Source: Gordionus sp. m RMFG-2023 | Taxonomy: Eukaryota; Nematomorpha; Gordioida; Chordodea; Parachordodidae | NCBI RefSeq assembly: GCF_954871325.1 | Contig: NC_088775.1 | Location: forward strand, 92,646,334 to 92,710,333 | DNA length: 64,000 nucleotides | Direction: 5' to 3' | Shown here: positions 11,931-24,289 of the stretch, in pieces | Layout: the number at the start of each line of letters is the position of its first letter | Numbering within the stretch: position 1 is the first letter of the stretch | Position numbers and translations under genes: made by a program | The notes under the pieces: generated by a model | What the model was told of the DNA's origin: nothing | What the model saw: the letters and a program-made list of their open reading frames with translations, nothing else | Databases searched by the model: none

Positions 11931-13497
11931 ACATAAAGTGGAAAGAAATATTGAAAGAGCTTTCCACCAGAAAAGGTGAAAGCTAAAGAGAAAAAATAAA
12001 CAATAAAATAAAATGGTAATAATTATATCACCTCCTAAATAAAAAATCTTCCACAATGCAAAATCACTATATAATTTAACAAATAACAACATCTCCGACA
12101 CTATAAATGATTTAAATTTTCCCTATTGTGATTTTAAAAATTTATTGAGACTATGCTATAATCACTCTTCTTATAAAGCTGCTATCTTCTTCTTAAACCC
12201 CGATTACATGTTCCGTAATATGCTCATAATTATTTTTCATTCTTCATCTTATTGTATGAGCAAAAATATACGCCTGTATGCGACGATTCCAATATCATGT
12301 TATCTCGTATAGCGAAAAAAAAAATTCACATAAAAAATGATTTTTTAAAAAAATCCAAGAACTTTACCTAAAACACTACATCACTTACAATTTATTTTGT
12401 TTTTTTTTGAGATTTGTGTTAAATCCTTCAAAAAAAATTGATGAGCATTCTTCTCAATTATTAATTTATTTTGATAGAAAATATTTGTTGCTTGTTATGA
12501 TAAACATGAAGTAACTACAGCGATTGGTAATTAATTTCCAAACTTAAGGATGGATTTTAAATAATATATATTTTATAAATTACACATCCTTAGAACTATG
12601 TCACTGAATTATTAAATATTAATTTTTAGTAATATTTAATTTTGAATTATATTTCTTCTGTTAACTATTTTGATTTAGTTTTATATCGCCTCTCCCCACT
12701 TTTTCTTCTTAAAGCATTAAATAAAAATTTGTAATAATTAATTTATTTAAATTACTTAATGAATGAATTAATAAAAATTGTAATTATATTTTATTATTTT
12801 ATCAATATTGATTTTGATTTACAACATCGCCGATCACGAAATTTTTAAATATTTTATATCATATAGTGAAGGGGTTATCTCAGTGCTGTAAAATTGTCAA
12901 AATAATTTCGCTAAAAATAACTAAATTAGTGGGAACCTTATTATTAAGGTATAATTTCTTTATGCTAAATAAATTTTGCCTCAGTTAATTTCTTTCTCCG
13001 AACGAATTGAATCATGTCCGGATTTTCCCAAAGTGAGGGGACATTCCCGGGCACATACGGAATATTTACAACTAATATTTATTGGCTTAAATGAGTGAAA
13101 TGGTCAAATTATAATTTTCTAATAATGAAATGTTTAATATGGTTTATAAAAACTATGTTCTTCGCGCTTTTTTTAATTATATTTTTTATAATCCTTATTA
13201 TTAATACATTTATGATTATTTTTTATTATGAATTCGCATCTTAAAAAAAATTATAGGATAAATTTGAAAGATGAAAACATTTAAAGTGTCCGGCAATTAC
13301 TTCACCCGGCACGGAGGAAATAACGAAAATGATAATAGGTATCAAATAAATCCCCTTGTTCAAAATTGTTGGAATTTTATTTTATATTTATTAAGGGTTC
13401 AAAGTTGTTTACTATTAATATCAATATGTGGAACCTAAATAAATTAATTTTAAACTTAAAAATTTAACACATTCTTTTTTTAACATCGATTAAATAA
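11931..13497. other. AT-rich stretch without recognised genes
   Basis: Nothing coding seen. A slightly GC-richer patch near 13000-13070 has no readable protein similarity. Confidence 0.4.
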
Positions 13498-14240
13498 AAT
13501 TGGAGTTTATTTCTTTACGAAAAATAATTATCATAGGAAAACTAAATAATTTAGAAAAATTCGTCGAGATCCTATCCTGACCCGAGGCACTGTTTAAAAT
13601 GTCGCAGAGAGTGGGTTTGCGGGAAGATCTTTCGTCTTACTTTCTAATTTAATCATTATTGAGTAATCTTCAATCTATAACCATTTAAAGATTTCCATTT
13701 GCGTCACTAGGTGATGAGGGAGAGTGGAGGGTTTAGGGTTTTGAACCCCCTGAAAATTTTGAAATGGCTTAGTGACGTCCCTGTGATTTATTAATTTATA
13801 ATTTTTTTAGCTTATTACAAAGTATATTTAGTTACAATTTTTTTTAAAATAAAATTTCTCGGAAATATTGTGCAAACGTGTTGAAAAGGTCATTAAAATA
13901 ATTAATTTAAATTTTAGTCTTTTAAATTTTTTTTTTTAATTTTTTAATATTTAAATTATCTTACTTCTATTCTGCCATGTTGAAAAATTATTTTTCCGAC
14001 ATATTCTTGGTCTTTGGCTTGATTTGCTTTGTTATAGTAGAATTGAATACTACATCTATAAAAGGTAAATGTTAATTTTTTTTTATATTATATATATTTT
14101 TTTATAAAATATAAAAATTGAAAAACCGGAAATGATTTTATGACAGTTTTTATATAATGATAAATAATTATACCTTCATAGGAAAAGAACGAAAATCAAA
14201 GGGGAAGGAGTGTGAATTTCTAATACAACCAACTAGCGGT
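13498..14240 (+). repeat. Segmental duplication, copy 2 (partner 3693-4385)
   Basis: Collinear with 3693-4385 and carrying the complete start of gene copy B. It has an extra stretch near 13730-13800 with a run of 'GTTTTGAACCCCCTG' and 'CTTAGTGACGTCCCTG', which is not in copy 1. Confidence 0.85.
13977..14064 (+). CDS. FN3-like secreted gene copy B, exon 1 (signal peptide)
   Basis: ATG at 13977 gives 29 codons plus one base up to the donor GTAAATG. The peptide begins MLKNYFSDIFLVFGLICFVI, a secretory signal peptide, then VELNTTSIK with the sequon NTT. It is nearly the same as 4141-4228. A 117-bp intron follows. The phase (1) fits the G-GA join to exon 2 at 14182. The product should enter the secretory pathway; its role is unknown. 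Confidence 0.75.
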
Positions 14241-14410
14241 ATAAAAGATTTGTATCTCAATTTAGGGAAAAACAATGCTACCAATTATGAGTTGATAATA
14301 AATTTTGCGACACTCAAATCATGGGGGGAAAATTATACTATCCTAGGTTTTGGTTATTTCCTTAAGAAATTTAAGCATTCTGGCCAACGTATGTTTTCTC
14401 AATATCTAAA
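14182..14410 (+). CDS. FN3-like secreted gene copy B, exon 2
   Basis: Begins after the acceptor TTCATAG in phase 1 and reads GKERKSKGKECEFLIQPTSG, then IKDLYLNLGKNNATNYELII, NFATLKSWGENYTILGFG and so on for 76 codons. The donor GTAGGT at 14411 leaves phase 2. It has alternating hydrophobic beta-strand-like segments and sequons NAT and NYT, as in the first half of an extracellular FN3 or cytokine-receptor-like domain. The frame closes with TAG at 14412 if not spliced. No database family can be named from the sequence alone. Confidence 0.6.
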
Positions 14411-14717
14411 GTAGGTTATCTTTTTATAGAATTTATTCATGAAATACTTAAAATAAAATTTTTAAATTATTTAATTACATTCTTTATTTTACATATCAGT
14501 TTTTTGAAAAATATTTCCAGAAAAAACTTTTATAATTTTCATTTTTTTAATGATTTTTTTTATGCATGAAATTTATAAAAATTTAGGTAACATCATGATC
14601 AAAAAACATTTCCTCTTCAAAAAAAACAAAGATTTTTGCTAACAAATTTTAAGAACATTTTTTATTTTTAAAAACTCTTATTTAAATATTTGTTTTACAG
14701 ATACCGGTAAAGAATAG

Positions 14718-14836
14718 ATTTGTTATTGATGGCTTAAAGAAAGGCACTGCTTACTACCTGATAATTAGTGTGATATACGTTAAAACCAATACTAAGGAAA
14801 AGATATATAAAAATTCCATCTGGCAACCATTTAAAG
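14718..14836 (+). CDS. FN3-like secreted gene copy B, exon 3 (second half of the FN3 domain)
   Basis: The frame reads FVIDGLKKGTAYYLIISVIY and then VKTNTKEKIYKNSIWQPFK, ending before donor GTAATA in phase 1. 'V-DGLKKGTAYYLIISV' matches the FN3 F-G region (xLxxGTxYxxxV). With the acceptor at 14716-14717 the exon joins exon 2 in phase 2. A stronger-looking acceptor (TTTTACAG at 14700) would start the exon at 14701 and need a phase-0 donor that I do not see. This choice is the main uncertainty; a dying gene is the alternative. Confidence 0.6.
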
Positions 14837-17800
14837 GTAATATTTATTTTAATTTTTTATAAAGTAAATTGAATTCAAATAATATTGAGTTTTTAGCAAA
14901 TATTCTATTAGGTTTCGCGAGCATAAACAATTTTTTTAATATAATAATTCTGATAAAGATATTATGCGATGATAGTATAAGTAAGATAATAACATAACAC
15001 ACGAACAAAAAGAAGTGATTATAATTATAAAATCTTGGAACGAGTTTTTGGTTCAGAAATCCAGTTTTCAAACTTACTAGAGGGGATTCAGGACTTAATC
15101 AAAGAGTTCTTCTCATTCTTTTTCGGGTCATGGGGTTTGAGAGTCCAAGTTTTTCTTGTGCCTGTCCCGAAAATGTTGTTAGCGTGGTTTGAACACAGGG
15201 GGACGAAACGCCATTTATGCAGAATATCATGATATTTTTTTATATTTAACCATGATGATAATTAAAGTTTTTGTAAATAGGAGACTACAATCCAAAAAAA
15301 TAAAAGGTAAGAATTTGCAGTCTGGTCATGGAATTCTGGTTATATCCCCCCAGTCTCCATATATCGACGCAAGGCCAGTTGGTTAAGTGACAGGGTAATT
15401 GCTGCTTTCAGGGCTTGTTTAAAATATAAATTGAAGCGTGGCCTGACAACTGCGTTGTAATTGGTGATTCCTGAAATAACTGGCTTGTGACATATGAAGC
15501 AGTTAGGAGATATTAATATTTCTGCTAAAAATTTTAATTCTAGATTTTTAAGTTGCAATCCCATTGCAAACAATTATTGTTATTTTCCAAATAAAACTTT
15601 ATTTTAGAGTTTCTCAGCTAACTCATATTTATGCCAAACAATATGCTATATTGCATTCATTGGAAATGAGGGGATTTTTAATTGAATGCGTGATCTAAAA
15701 AATAACTCTTTAATATTCTCAATATTTTGATAGTTGGTAGTACTAAAATAGTTCACATTATTCCTTTTAAAATCTATGAAAGAACAGTATATATAAAAAA
15801 GTATAATTAATAATGCTTTTAGGGGTAGGCACATATTTTTTAGGGGGGTTTGTATCCAATGAAAATCCTGTTATGTAAGCGCTGGATTGAACTAAGTTTG
15901 CAATTAAGTTAAAGCATGGTCGTATTTGAGAACGATATCAAAAGATGAAAGTTTTTTTATCCTAATATTTAATTTTTATAGTAGATATTGGTTTTTATTC
16001 TATATCCAAAAGATAGTATAAAAGTAAGTTTAATCTTTTTATACATGGCAAAACATCGCCTCAGATCATAAAAAAAATAAATTTTTGTTAACACAATTAA
16101 ATTTAATATTTTATAATTTGACATTAACGCTTCAGATAGTAAAAATAAAACCTTTAAATATCAATTGAAAATAGCTAAATATTATCTTACAATAATATAA
16201 CACAAATAATTTTAGTTATGGTTAAATACATTTGATTAAAGGTAGGCTTTATGGAGTGGCAACGAGTAACAAATTTCCTTCATGTTTTTGAAACTAGAAA
16301 TGGAAAATAGCCTCTACGCCATAAATGGAGAACAAAAGATGAGGAGAGATTTCTGCAACCTTCATATTTTTGAGACCAAATGAGTTTGTTATCGGAGCAA
16401 AAAAATTGAGCAAAATTTAGTTTCGCTTTGAGCTGTTATCCAATTATGGGTGCATCGACTTGTATTTAGGTGAGCTCTTTCCATTCTCAGAGGGTAAACC
16501 AGATATTAATTTATTGTCGATATATCTTAAATGAAGACCGAGCTTAAACTTGATTTACGCCGGATAGTAACTTTATAGGTCCAAAAACACGATTTCAATG
16601 TGTAGTGTTATTGAATTTTGTACCCGTGAATATTGTACTGTCACTAGAGCGTATGTAGCAGGGAAGGTTCTTGATAACACCTGATCATTTACGTAGCATG
16701 GTTAAAAGGGAATTTTTTCAATGAATGGGAGAAATTTTATAAAATGCGGGATTTATGCGGTAGAGTTCTGGGCGTGTTGAGGAATGTTGATTACCAAGGA
16801 TTAGGAAAATATTTTTCACACACGAACTCCTAACTGCCGTTAATGAGAGAGGATTAATTTGCAAATTTACTTTTCTCGTAAATATCCTTTTAAGCTAATA
16901 AGAATTTTGCCCTTTTTCGTCCCCAACACCTCCCTACCCCTCCTGTCTCTCTCTCTCATAAAATATATCCAATGTTATTCCGTATTAATTTATATTTACT
17001 TTGATAATTCTCTATTTTAAAATAAAGAACTCAAATTATGTTTTTGTTTTACGTTATAATTTAAAAAAAATTTATAAGATACCAAAAAATTTTTTAAAAA
17101 GGCCAAGCACCAGGCTAGTGTTATGCGGCTCAATAATCTAATGTATGAAAAGTGAGAAAAATGCAATGAAAATCGAAATATATTAAAATGTTCTGCAATT
17201 CAACTTAATTCAATCTAAATTGAAAATAAATAAAAATGTCCGATTTATATATCACCATCTAAAATATATAGCCTTAAACAGTAAACGTTACGCCCAATAA
17301 TGTTATAGTAACATTTATAAAAAATATTAATTAACAATAATTATTATGTTTCAACAATGATATCATTTATTTTAAATTCCAATATATCAAAAATATGTTT
17401 ATCGTTTAAATTAAACAATTTATATGTTTAATTCAAATTAAATTAATATTAATATCCCATTAAATATACACAATATTAATTTAAAATGGGCAGTTAATTC
17501 AAAATTAAATAACATTAGCACATCATTCACAATAGGTCACATTAATAATATATCAATATAAATTAAAAATGGACCAATACACATATCCACCATTTTCAAG
17601 GATCCAATTTTAAATGTATAAAATAAAAATTTTACCATAAAAATCTCATTTTATATAATATTTTTTTTATAAATCACTCATTACCTTAAAATCACTAATT
17701 TTACATTTCTATAAAATTTGCAAAAATTTTATTTATAATTTTTAAATTTTATTTTAATAAATAACAAAATTTAATAACCCTTTCCCATAATTAAAATAAC

Positions 17801-19155
17801 TCTATTTACACATGAAATCTGACATAAATTTAAAAAATTCTATTTTGATATATTAAGATAAAAATATCCAACCCTTCTCAACTCTTTGTATTCAAGTTAA
17901 AGGTCTGTTTACAAAGATCAGACTTATGACCCTTGTCTTTTTATTACAAATTTTTCACATATATATTTACAGACTAATTTTAAATTATTTTTTGGAAATA
18001 TTTAATGGCCTCTTCATAATTTCTCTTTTAATTTTTTTTAATATCTATCCATATTTTATTTCTTGTAAAAATCTCTACTTAATATATATATATATAATTA
18101 ATTTTACCCTCTATTTAGTTTTCAATATCATTTCCCAAAAATTCTAACACTTTTACATATATAAATTAAAAAATTAAACATTTAATTTTAAAAATTATTA
18201 GTTTAAAAAATACTTACCTTGCGTTGTGTTTATTTATAATAGAATTTCTTATCTTGTATTTAATGTGATCCATACTAACATAGAATTGACGTTTCCATTG
18301 TCACATTCATCAATAAAATAACTCCAATTTCCATAAATTTAACGTGTACACATCAAATTATAATAATATATATATAACTATGATACAACAAATGAATTGG
18401 TTTTTAGATCATCCCTTTTATCTTTCTAATCACTAGTGATGGGCAATCTCTTGATGTCTTAAATGCATATCATATTATATTATCATAAGATATAATTAAA
18501 TATATATTATACTATTCTACATTATTAACATTGGATATTATATAAAGTTATATATATAAAATGTAAAAATACACAATTAAAACACCATCCTTCCATTAAT
18601 TAAAGTAAAAGTTTATCATTTTATACCTACAAAAAATAATAATAATTGTATTGAGGAATGAGGCTATCTAATTAATCATAAGCTAGCTCTGAGATAAATA
18701 ACAGTAGACACCCTAGATTCAATGAGTGAATTATATGCGAACTAGGATTATTTTGGAGATCTGTCTAGCTAACTTCCTAGCTCTCCTTGACTACCCATAC
18801 CTTTTTTTAATAAGTCTATTTTTTTCATAGTGCATCATCCTTTTTAACCATTCATTTAGAAATGACATTTCTTATATAAAATTAATTTTTCTTCGCTCGA
18901 ATCATAAGCCTAAAATCCAAAATTTTCGTAGTGGGTCTTCCCGCCCAAATTTTTAGAGTCTTTAGGTTTAATTATTTTGATTTATGTACTAAAAAAAAGT
19001 CAACTGAAATTAAATATTTTGTGTATTTTATTTGCTAGATTCCCATATCAATTTTACATTTTAACAAACTTTTATGTTAAAAATTTAAAACTTATATAAT
19101 TTAGATACGCCATATTTTTAAATGATCATTTCCATATTATTTTTTGAAATTATAG
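14837..19155. other. Long AT-rich interval, probably an intron, with a MITE remnant
   Basis: No further exon was recognised between the FN3 exon ending at 14836 and the mini-exon at 19156; both ends are phase 1, so a single 4.3-kb intron is possible. It holds the partial MITE at 15470-15884 and a GC-richer patch at 16230-16860 with no readable protein. Confidence 0.4.
15470..15884 (-). mobile_element. hAT-type MITE, partial copy (family C)
   Basis: On the minus strand it starts CAGCGCTTACATAACAGG at 15884 and runs through ATTTTCATTGGATACAAAC and CTACTACCAACTATC, matching the copy at 60850-61403 for several hundred bases. The other terminal repeat was not found, so the copy is partial and old. 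Confidence 0.7.
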
Positions 19156-19370
19156 TTAAAGATGAAGACCTATCAGAAATTACTGAGCTCGGTGGCGGTA
19201 TATTATATATATATATTTATTTAATAAATTTGAAATATATTTATTTTTTATTATTGTATAAAAGCGTCAATTTTTGATTTTTTTTAAAAAATTTTAAATC
19301 ATTTCTTGAGTGTGTTTTTTTTTTTAAATTTAAAAATCGTATTCTACCAAAAAATTTATTTCATCGTGCC
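18500..19370 (+). repeat. Segmental duplication, copy 1 (partner 23400-24280)
   Basis: Shared blocks are ACATTGGATATTATATAAAG, AACACCATCCTTC-ATTAA, TTGTGTATTTTATTTGC, the mini-exon with its splice sites, and CG-ATTCTACCA. Spacing to the partner is about 4.9 kb, the same as for 21390-21945 against 26490-26960. Confidence 0.8.
19156..19197 (+). CDS. Phase 1-1 mini-exon (42 bases) of the FN3-like gene, version 1
   Basis: Flanked by the acceptor AAATTATAG and donor GTATAT. Read in phase 1 it gives VKDEDLSEITELGG, an acidic linker peptide, with one base left over. It would join the FN3 exon ending at 14836 (phase 1) to the exon at 19783 (phase 1), so it may be the hinge between two FN3-like domains. 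The paralogous mini-exon at 24111 keeps both splice sites and both phases. Confidence 0.6.
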
Positions 19371-19782
19371 TAGAATATTCACTAAATGAATTTCAGAGGA
19401 TTTTGATATAATGACTCGAAGGTTAACAGACAAAATTGTCTAAAAATTCATAAAATAGGTATTCTAAACATGCTATAGAATACATTTCTAGTAATAATCA
19501 GATTTAACTATTAAAAAATTGGAAAAATTTTATTAAAGCTAACACATATAATCCCATTTTTAAAAATAGCTAAAAATCCATTTATTCAGCTACCCTTCAG
19601 TATACTCTCGTTAAAATAAAGGCTTTTTATTTTATTAAATTAACATGTCTAGTGATGGTAAAGACCCCTACGAGTTACCTTATTATTTAAAGTCGCTATT
19701 AAAACCTTATAAGTGGCATCCCCTTATTTGATACCGCTTATAGTATGTAATTTAAATAATCAGAATTTCTCTTTTTTTTAAG

Positions 19783-19979
19783 ATTTTGAATTCGTTCCAA
19801 TGATTTCAAGTGTATATCTAACTGATTTTGGGAACGGAAAATTAAATGTATCGGTATATTGGAATATTCTCAAAAATTCTCATAACTGGCAGATAGGTTG
19901 CATTGAATTAGATCCTTCCCTTCCTGACAAATCCTCTCATAGACAAGAAATATACAGGAAAGGAAAGGAAAGGAAAGGA
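19783..19979 (+). CDS. FN3-like exon (second FN3 domain, first half)
   Basis: Starts after TTTTTTTTAAG in phase 1 and reads DFEFVPMISSVYLTDFGNGK, then LNVSVYWNILKNSHNWQIGC and IELDPSLPDKSSHRQEI. P-I-SVYLTDFGNGKLNVSVYW is the usual A-B-C strand pattern of FN3 and cytokine-receptor-like domains (Pxxxxv...vxVxW). The 3' end is uncertain: a GGAAA repeat (19957-19979) runs into a possible donor GTAATA at 19980. No matching second half was found downstream. It is spaced and phased as the next exon of copy B. Confidence 0.6.
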
Positions 19980-22900
19980 GTAATAAAATTTATATTTATC
20001 AGAATTGAAATTTAATAACTAAGAAGCCTGTGATCAATCATATTTATAATGATCACAATAGTATTTATGACTTCCTCAAAACGTAAATGGCATCCCTATA
20101 TGATCACCCTATCTCCTTTCTTTCATTTCTTTGTCATTTAGATTAGTAAATTAAATTACGGATTTTATAAATATACTAGACCAATATTAATTAACTTGTA
20201 CATTTCATTTATAAATTCGATAACTTCTTCATTATCCTTGTAGTACCTATGGATACTTGATAAATATTCATATATATAATGAATTTTAATGTTTGTTAGT
20301 TATTCATGTAGTGTATAGAATAAATATAATGCGCACACATCTCAACATCAATATATACCTTCACCAAATTCATCTAATTTCTACATCGTTTTTTATTCTT
20401 GAAAATTGTATTTTTATCATAATGTTTTTATTTTTTAAAAAAATTTAAATTTTAACTTGATTATTTGTATTTTTTTAAATCAAAGTTTCATGTATAGTAG
20501 ATGCCATGTGCATTTCGGATTTATAAATTATTTTAAAAAATTTGGATCATTTTATTTGCTAAGTTATCTGAGATATTTGTTTTTGCTAATCTTTTAACCT
20601 CATGAATTTTTGCGAGCCTTTTAAAGGCAGTGAAGAAATGAGAAGGGAACGATTGTTAACATGGATCTTCAGTCTTCGATATTGGATCCTAATCTTAAAA
20701 TCTTCCTAACCCCTTTAACATATTTTGGATTATTTCTAATGGAACGACAATATCTTATATATATTTTTTTATTTTTTGAATATATATTATATAGAAAAAG
20801 GCCCATTCCTATACTTTTAGTAATGTGAGTCGAAACCTCGAATACCGAATATCGATAGGTGTTTTACTCCAAAACGATGATGATGATGCAAGGGAATTTT
20901 GTTACATCTACGAGACTGTCTTCGTAAACATTACTTCTCCTTGAAAATTAAATCCTTACTATAAAATTAATAGATAATATTACCATGATTATATATTGTT
21001 TTTTATTGTTTTATATAAATTGGATTAAAGGGGAATATTTAGTTTTACAAAACCTTTGATTAATATCAATATAAATTATGTGATTAAATTGTTTTTTATT
21101 GTTTTATATAAATGGGATTATTGGGTATATTTACTTTTATAAATTAATATCAATATGAATTATGTGATTATTTTTCTTTGTTAATAAATTACGATATCGG
21201 CTAGATTTTATCAGTAACAACCGACCATAGATTTTTTTTCTTCTCAAACATTTAGCCGGGCTCTTATTGGGGGGAGAGGTTGTATCATGCTCCCTTTTTA
21301 TCTCTCCTTAGGCCCGATCCAGTCTACGGCCAGTTTATATTTATCAAATTTTATATCTTTTATAATCAATTATTTTTTGTAGTAAATGCGTTTGGTGTAT
21401 GTGGATCGTTTAAGATATGTATAAAATGAATCTGATTTGAAAAAAAAAAAAATGTCTATTATTAATTTACTTTATAATTTATACTTGAATGCTTACTAAT
21501 TATTTTTAAAATGATAAGAACAACCTACATATGAATACGTTAAAAAAAATGGCTATTTAGATCGCGTTGGCGGGTGACCTGGGTACAAATATACGGTTAG
21601 ATCTCGATATTATATAATTTACCAAGTCTTTATTACATTTCTGATATAATTACTTCTTTAGATAAAATCTACTCGTGCTGGCTCTTGCCTAATAAAATCT
21701 GTTAAGCCATGAGTCGCGACTTACTATTTCAACTTTTAAATTTTTTTTTCTTACTAAAATCTGAGGTCGTTTTCTTCTTCTGCGCTAAATGAGATAGCAG
21801 ATTTTTATTAGCCAACTAAAAAAATTAAAAGATCAAAGAAAGGAGCAATTCGCCAATTAATAATTCTGTTCATCGATATCAAATATTTATATCACATGAT
21901 TTGCCGTTCTTATCATTTAATTGATTGTACAATCATGTTCGGGCTTGTTTAAATTATTCGTAATAGATAATATAAAAAGTATTTTGAAAAGCAAATCTAA
22001 CCAAAAGACCAGGAATATGTTGGAAAAATAATATTTCAACATTGGCCGAAAGGAGTGAAAAATATTTAAATGAAAAAATATAACTAAATATTATTTTTTT
22101 AAATTTTTATTATTAGGCAGATTAAGAGGGTTAGAATTTAATTTTTTAAAAAGATATTAACTTTGTAATAACGTAAAAAAAATTACAAAATTGAGCAACC
22201 TCCTTCCCATTCTAGTGACATTAATGGAAATCTTTTTTTTTATTGTTTTAAATAAAGAATCAAATGGTTAGATTGAAGATAACTTTAATATTAAAATGAT
22301 GAATAATTTAAAATTACATCGTAAAATATATGTTATCTAATAATTATGTTGTCATATGTATCTATCTCATTAAGAAAAAAAAAACATTTTTATTGTAGAG
22401 AGATATCGCTCTTTTCATTTTCCTCTCATTCTCTATTTTCTTCATTTTATTCTCTATTTTCTTCATTTCATTTTCCTTTTATTATACATTTTTCAAAATC
22501 CTATAAAACAAAAAAACCTCCAAAATAAAAAATTACAAGTTTAATAAAAACCAAAGGTATTATAGAATGTCACTCTAGTTATTAATACTTAAAATTGTAG
22601 TTAAATATTACGATGTATATATTTGGGAAGGATGAATATAACACTTTTTTAGGGATCTTCTAAAATGAGGGACACTGGAAATATAGCTATAAATTTTTAA
22701 GAGGTACAATGAAATAAAATGTTTTGGTTAGAAAATTAATTTTTGACACCCTTCCCGCTCCCGTATCAAATTTTCTTTAAATAAAATTGATAGATCATAT
22801 TGCCAACGTTTTTTTAAAAAATAATTAAATTAAAGTTAAAATATAATGGTATTGATCTTGGGAAAAATTTTAAAATAACCCTGATTTAAATACAAAATAA

Positions 22901-23399
22901 TATTTGATTTTATAGATTTAGGTATTTTTTTACTAAAAATAAATACACAAAATAAACGGAGGCGAGATAAAAGTCAATAACAAAATTAGCTAAAATTAAA
23001 ATCCTTTTATTGATTCGAATGACAATCAATAATTTATTGGATAAGTATGGTATCCCTTTTGTTTTATGAAGTTTATAATTATTAACAATTTATATCCTTT
23101 TTTCCCTATATTTTTGTATTCCATATTATAAGACTTAAAAATACAATTACTTGTTTATAATAACTCTTTTCTTTAAAATGTAATCTTATTTTTGTTATCA
23201 ATTAATCAGTTTTTTATAACTCATTTCTAATAATCCGTGGATTAATGAACAATTAATTACTATTGCTCTCTGTTGTGTCGTATTTGAATCACAATTGTTT
23301 TCTTTATATATATATTGATAGGTTAAGATTAGTTATCTATATGGTACTAAATATACTTAATTAATATATTTTATAAAAATATTAAAATTTAGGGATTCT
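19980..23399. other. AT-rich interval without recognised exons
   Basis: Includes the duplicated block 21390-21945. The rest shows no coding or element signal that I can support; the second half of the FN3 domain started at 19783 was looked for here without success. Confidence 0.4.
21390..21945 (+). repeat. Segmental duplication, copy 1 (partner 26490-26960)
   Basis: Both copies share GGCGGG...GACC-GGGTA, TGGATCTCG-AT-like text, CTCGTGC-GG, CATCGATATCAAATATTTAT (19 of 20) and TTGATTG-type ends. No coding content seen. Confidence 0.8.
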
Positions 23400-24280
23400 T
23401 CTATTTTATTGACATTGGATATTATATAAAGTAATATATATATATAATGTAAAAGTACACGATTAAAACACCATCCTTCAATTAAAGTAAAAGTTTTTCA
23501 ATTTATTTCTTATTATAAATAAAATAATATATAGTCGATATACATTAAAAATCGGTTTTAAAGATTATTTATAAATGTATTTTTATTTATTTTTTATTTA
23601 ACATTTATACCTACAACTAATTAGGATTTTTACGAGAATAGACTCCGATTGGGTGGAAAATCTTCGATAACATCTCATGGTTATGCTTCTGGAAGCACCC
23701 TTATGCGTTGCCTCGAATATTCAATTATCAAAAATTTAATAATATTTTAATTTATTATCCGTATTAGAATTATCGAATCATCTAATAATTTGTTTTCGGT
23801 ACTTGGTATGTTACGCAAGTTTTTTTTTAATATTTTTCTTCTTGAATGGAATTTTTTTATAATTCTATTTATTATTATGATTAAAAATAAGCCATGATTT
23901 ATGTCACAAAAATTAGAGCCTAGCGGAGTTAAATATTTTGTGTATTTTATTTGCAGGAATATTCTTATTTATTTTTATCATTATAACGATTTGCTTTAAC
24001 ATCTTAATAAATTTTACATATTAAATAATTTAAAAAAAATAAACATAGTAATTTAGACATGCATTTTATTTATTTACCTTTTAAATAAATATTATTTTTG
24101 TAAATTATAGTTGAAAAGTCATCAGAAGAAGTTCAACCTGGTATATATTATAGATATATTTAATAAATTTTATATTAGCAACGTCAATGTGTTTATTTTT
24201 TCAACTTTAAATCATATCTTAAGCGCGATCCTTTTTTAAATTTAAGAATCGGATTCTACCAGAAATGTATCCCCTGGCTT
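23400..24280 (+). repeat. Segmental duplication, copy 2 (partner 18500-19370)
   Basis: Collinear with 18500-19370, including the mini-exon. It ends at an inserted hAT relic that begins near 24290. Confidence 0.8.
24111..24140 (+). CDS. Phase 1-1 mini-exon (30 bases), version 2
   Basis: Flanked by AAATTATAG and GTATATA exactly as at 19156. Phase 1 reading gives VEKSSEEVQP. It is 12 bases shorter than version 1 but keeps phase at both ends, and it is again short and acidic. It implies a second transcription unit or an alternative exon of the same gene; its FN3 neighbours were not found, perhaps because of the hAT insertion at 24290. Confidence 0.5.
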
Positions 24281-24289
24281 AGAGTATAG

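Noticed and set aside
15360-15400. tRNA-like A box (GGCCAGTTGGTTAAG)
   Set aside because: No B box or acceptor stem follows at the right distance.
16230-16860. GC-richer patch as a possible gene or transposase
   Set aside because: All six frames are broken and no motif could be matched; TGTAGCAGGGAAGG with TTGATAACA forms only a loose palindrome.
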